A stretch of DNA of 49,015 nucleotides from positions 154,774 through 203,788 of the forward strand of contig NZ_JSYZ01000001.1 in NCBI RefSeq assembly GCF_001293465.1, written 5' to 3'. The notes under the pieces were generated by a model. It did not search any database. It was not told the DNA's origin and was given only the letters and a program-made list of their open reading frames with translations. Within the stretch, counting starts at the first letter, position 1. The number at the start of each line of letters is the position of its first letter. This DNA is from Pseudomonas asplenii. Its GTDB lineage: Bacteria; Pseudomonadota; Gammaproteobacteria; Pseudomonadales; Pseudomonadaceae. Shown here in pieces: positions 43,985-49,015 of the stretch. Both the position numbers and the translations under genes were made by a program.

Positions 43985-45550
43985 TCACTCACACTTGATG
44001 GAGTTATCCGCTTTCGCCTTCGCACAGATCTGATACAACTTCATAACATTGTCCCCCATCGATAGCTGTTGGACCTGATGCCAACGCCGAGGTATATCCG
44101 CTTCTTCATCCGATTCCTTATCGGAGTAGTCAAGCCACCATACTCGACCTGTCGACGTATCGACACGATCCAGAGACTCGACAAAAGTGTCATCGCCATA
44201 CTTCATCATGGGCGCAAAAAAACCTGAGGGGTTTGCACGGTCGTATGTCGACGGCGAATAATACAACAAAAGTTTCCGATGCTTATCATTATAAAAATTG
44301 CCAGCATAAAAAAGATAGGCATCACCCACGATCAATGTATCGCCATCAATTGATTTTTCTCCAAAGTACGCCATCAATTCAACTAGCCTATTATCCGCCA
44401 CCTCATAAGGATTGTTCATGGTATGCTGCTGTTTATAAAGATAACCCAAGCCCAAAACCTCTACCGCCGACAAAGCGCACACCGCCATGAAAAACGCCCA
44501 TTGGTTACGCAGCTTATCCAACACCATCGCCATGACAATAGGCATCATCACCGCAGAAAAAAAAAGATACCGCTCTACAAATACCGGGATATAGAAAGAG
44601 AACAAGAACACGACCAACACCGTCAAAAATCCACAGATGACAATCAGTGTCTGTACTGAGTGTCGACTGCGGTCTTTGCACATTACGACACTTCCTCCAG
44701 CCAGATACAGGATCGGCACCAGCCAATAGACCAAAGTGTTGCCGCCGCGCCCATCGTTAACGGTCAAGAACCTCCATATCGCCGAAGGCAAACTATAACT
44801 GGAAACGGGCTGAATCCATCCCACGCCGAATGTACTCAACTGTGCCAGGCTGCTTGATAACCATGGCAAGTAAAGTACGGCGATCATCAGATTTGCCAGC
44901 CACCACCTCGGGCTCTCGATATGTCGATACGCTCCACGAGCCGGTAGCCGGATCAATAACAGATACAACCAGTGGGAAAGTGCGCAGAAAATCGAAAAAT
45001 AGTGCGTGTACAATCCACTCAGCATCAATAAGGCGTAGATAACCAGATAGATATTTTTTTTCGGTTTGCCTACCCAGTACACCAGCGCGATGGTGGCCCC
45101 CGTCAGCTCGACCCCCATTAAGGCATACATGCGTATATCCTGGCTGGTTCGAACCGCTATGGGTAATAATGCCAGCAACCAGCCGGCCGTTATGGCCGCT
45201 CGCGGTGTCGAAACCATTCGCGCCAACCAGATGCCGAGCCCGACGTTGACGATTCCAAGCACGGCGCTGAAACCTCTCGTCCATATCAGCGCATTGCTGC
45301 CGATCAAAGCGACCCAGCCATGCAGAAGCATGTAAAAAAGCGGGGGATGCACATCCCGACCGCTTAACTTCCAGATATCGGTGAGCGGATAGGCAATCAG
45401 CTCCAGGCTAAAGCCTTCGTCTGACCATATGGAAGCGTTGGTCAACAAGTAAAATCGTACCAGTGTCGATACGCTGAGAATCGCGACCACGACCCAGCTC
45501 CAGGTGCGTGAGCGCATGGTCGTTACGACAGTTGACGTGAGGTCACTCAT
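43985..45550 (-). CDS. Membrane glycosyltransferase (GT39-like), gtrC position
   Basis: This 521-residue integral membrane protein has about ten helices. [16 protein letters not shown] near residue 32 is the acidic motif of GT-C/PMT-type glycosyltransferases, and [16 protein letters not shown] follows. In gtrABC operons the third gene encodes the variable, serotype-specific transferase that moves a sugar from bactoprenol to O-antigen; this gene is in that position. The ATG at 45550 overlaps the gtrB stop by eight bases. Base composition is visibly AT-richer than everything around it (runs such as ATTATAAAAATTGCC), a sign of horizontal origin. The sugar and the acceptor are unknown. Confidence 0.82.
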   Translation of the reverse strand: MSDLTSTVVTTMRSRTWSWVVVAILSVSTLVRFYLLTNASIWSDEGFSLELIAYPLTDIWKLSGRDVHPPLFYMLLHGWVALIGSNALIWTRGFSAVLGIVNVGLGIWLARMVSTPRAAITAGWLLALLPIAVRTSQDIRMYALMGVELTGATIALVYWVGKPKKNIYLVIYALLMLSGLYTHYFSIFCALSHWLYLLLIRLPARGAYRHIESPRWWLANLMIAVLYLPWLSSSLAQLSTFGVGWIQPVSSYSLPSAIWRFLTVNDGRGGNTLVYWLVPILYLAGGSVVMCKDRSRHSVQTLIVICGFLTVLVVFLFSFYIPVFVERYLFFSAVMMPIVMAMVLDKLRNQWAFFMAVCALSAVEVLGLGYLYKQQHTMNNPYEVADNRLVELMAYFGEKSIDGDTLIVGDAYLFYAGNFYNDKHRKLLLYYSPSTYDRANPSGFFAPMMKYGDDTFVESLDRVDTSTGRVWWLDYSDKESDEEADIPRRWHQVQQLSMGDNVMKLYQICAKAKADNSIKCE

Positions 45551-46514
45551 TGCATTGCCACTTGTAGTTCGACGACAGTTGCTTTTCCCGCCGAGTGGAA
45601 ACAATGTCCTTCACCACATACCTGGGCCGATGTTTCGCCTCGATATAAATCCTGCCGATGTATTCACCCAGTATCCCCAGGCCGATGAGCTGTACGCCAC
45701 TCAGGAACAGAATGGCGGTCATGAGGGAGGGATAACCCGGCACCGCATTGCCGAACAGCAGCTTGTCGGAAACCATGTAGAGCGCGTACAGCAGCGAACC
45801 CAACGAGATGAGACCACCGATATAGGTCCATAACCTCAACGGCAAGGTGCTGAAGGATGTGATGCCATCCAGCGCCAGGTTCCACAGCTTCCAGCCATTG
45901 AACTTGCTCTTGCCATGGGTGCGCGGAGCCCGGTCGTACTCGATGACCCGGGTAGTGAACCCGGCCCAGGACAGCACGCCCTTCATGAACAACTGGTACT
46001 CGGGCAACTTCTTGATCACGTCGATGACCTTGCGGTCCATCAGGCGAAAATCACCGACGTTTTCCTCTATGTGCGAATAGGCAATCCTGTTCATCACCCG
46101 ATAGAAAAGGATGGACGACTGCCGTTTCAGGTAACTGTCCGTCGAACGACTGCGGCGCTTGGCCAGGACCACATCCGCGCCGTTCTGCCACTCGGCAATC
46201 ATGCGTGGAATGACTTCGATCGGGTCCTGCAGGTCGACATCGATGGGAATCACCGCATCACCGCTGGCAAACTCGATGCCGGCAAACAGGGCGGGCTCCT
46301 TGCCGAAGTTGCGGGAAAAATTGATCAGCAGGGTGTCGTTGTCCCGCAACGCCAGGTACTGGGCCACACTTTCGGTGTTATCGGTACTGCCATCGTTGAC
46401 GAAAACGATTTCGACCTCATACGGCTCGGCGAGCAGTTCCCGTCGCACCGCCTCGTAGAACACCGGGATGGCCTGCTCCTCGTTGTACACGGGCACCACC
46501 AGGGAAATCTTCAT
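45543..46514 (-). CDS. gtrB: GtrB-like bactoprenol glucosyl/glycosyltransferase
   Basis: This 323-residue GT2-family enzyme has an N-terminal catalytic domain ([22 protein letters not shown], the DxD-type VDLQDP, and acceptor segment [18 protein letters not shown]) and two C-terminal membrane helices (about 230-250 and 262-285). It attaches a sugar from UDP-sugar to undecaprenyl phosphate. It overlaps gtrA by four bases and the third gene by eight, so the three form one translationally coupled unit. Confidence 0.9.
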   Translation of the reverse strand: MKISLVVPVYNEEQAIPVFYEAVRRELLAEPYEVEIVFVNDGSTDNTESVAQYLALRDNDTLLINFSRNFGKEPALFAGIEFASGDAVIPIDVDLQDPIEVIPRMIAEWQNGADVVLAKRRSRSTDSYLKRQSSILFYRVMNRIAYSHIEENVGDFRLMDRKVIDVIKKLPEYQLFMKGVLSWAGFTTRVIEYDRAPRTHGKSKFNGWKLWNLALDGITSFSTLPLRLWTYIGGLISLGSLLYALYMVSDKLLFGNAVPGYPSLMTAILFLSGVQLIGLGILGEYIGRIYIEAKHRPRYVVKDIVSTRREKQLSSNYKWQCNE

Positions 46515-46900
46515 TTGGCCTTGTCCCGAAAGACCACCTGGCTTGAATAGCAGTAACCGAGCACCAGGCTCACCCCCGAAAACACCACCAGCGTCACCAG
46601 CCCCGGCATGGTCAGCCAGTCACCCAGCCAACCGGTGGTAAAACTGAGCACGGCCATGAAACCGACGAAGGCCAGGTAACGGGGCAATGAGGCCGCCTGC
46701 CTGAAGGTGTAGCGCGCGTTGGCATGGAAGGAAAACGTAGCGGCCACCGCGAACGCGCAGAGGTTGCTGGTGGCCTGGCTGAACGCCATGCCGCCGTGCA
46801 GCGCGAGGAAGACGCACCCGTGGATCAGGGTATTGAGCACCCCGATATAAACATAGGTCGAAAAATTCTTGGGCAGCGCACGCAAGGCTATGTCATCCAT
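46511..46900 (-). CDS. gtrA: GtrA-like flippase
   Basis: This 129-residue protein has four membrane helices and the GtrA family pattern: [19 protein letters not shown], the internal [20 protein letters not shown], and a final SSQVVFRD. It is thought to flip the bactoprenol-linked sugar to the periplasm. The ATG at 46900 is chosen over a TTG five codons earlier; neither has a strong ribosome site. It is the first gene of the minus-strand gtr unit. No clear promoter is seen in the 165-base gap shared with the divergent hydrolase gene. Confidence 0.88.
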   Translation of the reverse strand: MDDIALRALPKNFSTYVYIGVLNTLIHGCVFLALHGGMAFSQATSNLCAFAVAATFSFHANARYTFRQAASLPRYLAFVGFMAVLSFTTGWLGDWLTMPGLVTLVVFSGVSLVLGYCYSSQVVFRDKAK

Positions 46901-47065
46901 TCCGCAGCCGAACAAACCCCGTCCGATAACGACCGGGATGGGCGTCCACGTACTACGCGATACCAGCGTGGCGATTCCTCAAGACTAGGATTGCCCGGTG
47001 GGTCTGTCTACTGTCAGAAATAACAGGTACAGACGAGTTCTGGCTTTCACCAACAGGAGATCAAC

Positions 47066-47908
47066 ATGGGAAATCGCTTCATCGCCGCCGCTTGCCTGAT
47101 GCTGTCGTTCAGCCTGGCCCACGCCGCCGAACGCTGGGAAACCCTGCCGCCCACCCCGGCCCCGGTCGCTGGCGTGCAAAGCGGCTATGCCAACGTCAAC
47201 GGCATCAAGCTCTACTACACCCGCACCGGTCACGGCTCACCCGTGGTGCTGCTGCACGGCGGCCTCGCCAACTCCGACTACTGGGGCAACCAGGTCAAGG
47301 CCCTGGCGGCGAAACACACGGTGATCGCCCTCGACAGTCGCGGCCATGGCCGCAGCTCGCGCGACAGCCGCCCCTACGGCTACGACCTGATGGCCGACGA
47401 CGTGGTCGCCGTGCTCGACCACCTGAAGATCGCCAAGGCCGACATCGTCGGCTGGAGCGACGGCGCGATCCTCGGCCTGGACCTGGCGATCCGTCACCCG
47501 AGCCGCGTCGGCAGGATCTTCGCCTTCGCCGCCAACAGCACCACCGCCGGGGTGAAGGAGAACGTCGAGAAGAACCCGACCTTCGCCGCCTACATCGAAC
47601 GGGCCGGCAAGGAATACGTGAAGCTGTCGCCAACACCGAAGGAGTACGACGCCTTCGTCGAGCAGATCAGCCATATGTGGGCCAGCCAGCCGAACTGGAG
47701 CGATGCCGATCTGGCGAAGATCAAGACCCCGGTGCTGATCGTCGATGGCGACCGCGACGAGGCGATCAAGCGTGAGAACACCGAGTACATGGCGGCGACC
47801 ATTCCCGGCGCCGGGCTGCTGATCCTGCCCAATGCCAGCCACTTCGCGTTCCTGCAGGACCCGGCCTTCTTCAACGCCGCCCTGCTGAATTTCCTCGACG
47901 GCCAGTAA
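47066..47908 (+). CDS. Secreted alpha/beta hydrolase
   Basis: This 280-residue precursor has a signal peptide (1-20, LMLSFSLAHA then AE). The fold markers are VVLLHGGLANSDYW, DSRGHGRSS, nucleophile S131 in GWSDGAI, acid in VDGDRDEAI and histidine in NASHFAFLQ. The tryptophan before the nucleophile serine is common in haloalkane dehalogenase/BPHL-like branches. CAGGAG lies seven bases before the ATG. The substrate is unknown, and it has no evident functional link with the gtr genes or with the OpgC-like gene downstream. Confidence 0.85.
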   Translation: MGNRFIAAACLMLSFSLAHAAERWETLPPTPAPVAGVQSGYANVNGIKLYYTRTGHGSPVVLLHGGLANSDYWGNQVKALAAKHTVIALDSRGHGRSSRDSRPYGYDLMADDVVAVLDHLKIAKADIVGWSDGAILGLDLAIRHPSRVGRIFAFAANSTTAGVKENVEKNPTFAAYIERAGKEYVKLSPTPKEYDAFVEQISHMWASQPNWSDADLAKIKTPVLIVDGDRDEAIKRENTEYMAATIPGAGLLILPNASHFAFLQDPAFFNAALLNFLDGQ

Positions 47909-48120
47909 CCCCTGGATCGGCCGGCCTGGCGACCCCGGGCCGGGCCGTCCATCCGCCGTCGGCCAAGCCAGCCGCCCTGGCAAATAATTGTGACATTCAG
48001 TAATACCCCACCTTTGCAATTCGCGGCGATTCGCGCCACCCTGCGCGCCGCCGCCCAAGCAGTGCAATTTCCGACAGCCGCGGCAGTCATATTCAACATT
48101 CGCCCACAGAGCCCGCTGCC

Positions 48121-49015
48121 ATGCTGAACGGACGCGACCCACGCATCGACTTCTTTCGGGGACTGGCGCTGATCTTCATTTTCTGGGATCACGTGCCCCA
48201 CAACCCACTCGGCCAGATCACCCTGCGTAATATCGGTTTCAGCGATGCGGCGGAGGTCTTCGTGTTCCTCGCCGGTTACGCGGCGGTCCTCGCCTACGGC
48301 AAGATCCTGCAACGCGACGGCTACCTGATCGCCTGCGTGAGGATCCTGCGTCGCGCCTGGGTGCTCTACGTGGTGCACATCTTCCTGCTGGCGATGCTGA
48401 TGGGCATCGTGTTCTTCGCCAACAGCCATGTGGAAACCCGCGACCTGATCCAGGAAATGGGCCTGCAGCATTTCGTCAGCCATCCCGAACAGGCGCTGAC
48501 GGATGAGTTGCTGCTGCGCTTCAAACCGAACCTGATGGACCCGCTGCCCCTGTACATCGTGCTGTTGCTCGGCCTGCCGCTGGTGCTGCCGTTGCTGTTG
48601 CGCCAGCCCCTGGCGGTGGTCGCGGTGTCGCTGACGGTGTACCTGCTGGCGCCCGTACTGGGCTGGAACCTGGCGGCAATCGGCGATGGCGTCTGGTACT
48701 TCAACCCCGTCACCTGGCAGTTGCTGTTCATCCTCGGCGGTGCGACGGCCATCCACGGCCAGCGGCCACGCCTGCCGGACCGGCGCCCATTGCTGCGCCG
48801 GCCACTGTTCGTCGCGGCGGCGGGTTATTCACTGATTGCCGGGGTGATCACCCTCTCCTGGCGTTGGCCGCAGATTCATGACGCCATCATGCCGGCCGCA
48901 CTGAGCAACTGGCTGTACCCGATCAGCAAGACCGACCTGTCGCCGGTACGTCTGCTGCATTTCCTGGCACTGGCCTATGTCACCGCCAAGCTGCTGCCCA
49001 CCGGCAACTGGACCC
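48121..49015 (+). CDS. opgC: OpgC-like membrane protein (3' end beyond window)
   Basis: The frame opens at the ATG at 48121 and remains open for 298 codons to the right edge, so the gene is partial here. The start MLNGRDPRIDFFRGLALIFIFWDHV, with SDAAEVFVFLAGYAAVLAYGK after it, is typical of the OpgC family of acyltransferase-3-like membrane proteins. These proteins modify periplasmic glucans with succinyl or similar groups. Several helices are visible. The upstream 212-base gap has a GC-rich inverted region (about 47919-47946) but no clear promoter. Confidence 0.85.
   Translation, partial: MLNGRDPRIDFFRGLALIFIFWDHVPHNPLGQITLRNIGFSDAAEVFVFLAGYAAVLAYGKILQRDGYLIACVRILRRAWVLYVVHIFLLAMLMGIVFFANSHVETRDLIQEMGLQHFVSHPEQALTDELLLRFKPNLMDPLPLYIVLLLGLPLVLPLLLRQPLAVVAVSLTVYLLAPVLGWNLAAIGDGVWYFNPVTWQLLFILGGATAIHGQRPRLPDRRPLLRRPLFVAAAGYSLIAGVITLSWRWPQIHDAIMPAALSNWLYPISKTDLSPVRLLHFLALAYVTAKLLPTGNWT

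Overview
The window is chromosomal DNA of a Pseudomonas, most likely from the P. fluorescens/P. putida side of the genus. The evidence is the high GC coding bias, the many copies of the typical Pseudomonas REP palindrome (core GCGGGCAAGCCCGCTCC), and the order ybaK - glpFKRD - aatJQMP - aauSR. That order matches, from memory, the arrangement around the glycerol and acidic amino acid genes of P. putida. There are 42 protein genes, one cut by the right edge. I see no tRNA, rRNA, CRISPR array, insertion sequence or integrase.

Layout. (1) 111-1460: a PhzF-like isomerase and a YbaK-type tRNA editing protein. (2) 1662-7163: the glycerol regulon: facilitator glpF, kinase glpK, DeoR-type repressor glpR and aerobic dehydrogenase glpD, with GlpR-like operators in front of glpD and perhaps glpF. 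(3) 7333-14237: the acidic amino acid ABC transporter aatJQMP and its sensor/regulator aauSR, with two AauR-type boxes and a sigma-54 promoter upstream of aatJ. (4) 14332-16077: an arginase-like hydrolase and two small drug/metabolite-type membrane proteins. (5) 16106-17855, minus strand: a membrane fatty acid desaturase and a MipA/OmpV outer membrane protein. (6) 18084-25360: a tightly packed six-gene operon encoding a HAD phosphatase, a class III aminotransferase, an alpha/beta hydrolase, a FemAB/BioF2-like N-acyltransferase, a membrane histidine kinase and an NtrC-type activator. It has a sigma-54 promoter and a cluster of TTGTAGC repeats in front. I do not recognise it as a described pathway. 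(7) 25496-28798: a secreted hydrolase, metR, a LysE-type exporter and a NUDIX hydrolase. (8) 28889-38812: a signalling island. A receiver/HD-GYP-like protein is divergent from five genes in a row: receiver-PAS-GGDEF-EAL, receiver-degenerate GGDEF-EAL, a periplasmic di-haem cytochrome c peroxidase, a membrane histidine kinase and a soluble receiver-kinase hybrid. Three of these share an unusual enlarged receiver domain. (9) 38835-43770: an amino acid permease, a nitrilase-family amidase, a divergent LuxR-type regulator and an FMN glutamate synthase-like protein. (10) 43985-46900, minus strand: a gtrABC-type O-antigen modification cluster whose last gene is clearly AT-richer than the rest. (11) 47066 to the end: a secreted alpha/beta hydrolase and the start of an OpgC-like membrane acyltransferase.

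How the parts work together. Regions 2 and 3 are carbon/nitrogen uptake modules with their own regulators and visible operator sites. Region 6 appears self-regulating: its last gene encodes a sigma-54 activator and its first gene lies behind a sigma-54 promoter almost identical to that of aatJ. Region 8 looks like a multicomponent phosphorelay linked to cyclic di-GMP turnover, with a haem peroxidase translationally coupled to the sensor kinase. Regions 6 and 8 are the best candidates for undescribed systems.
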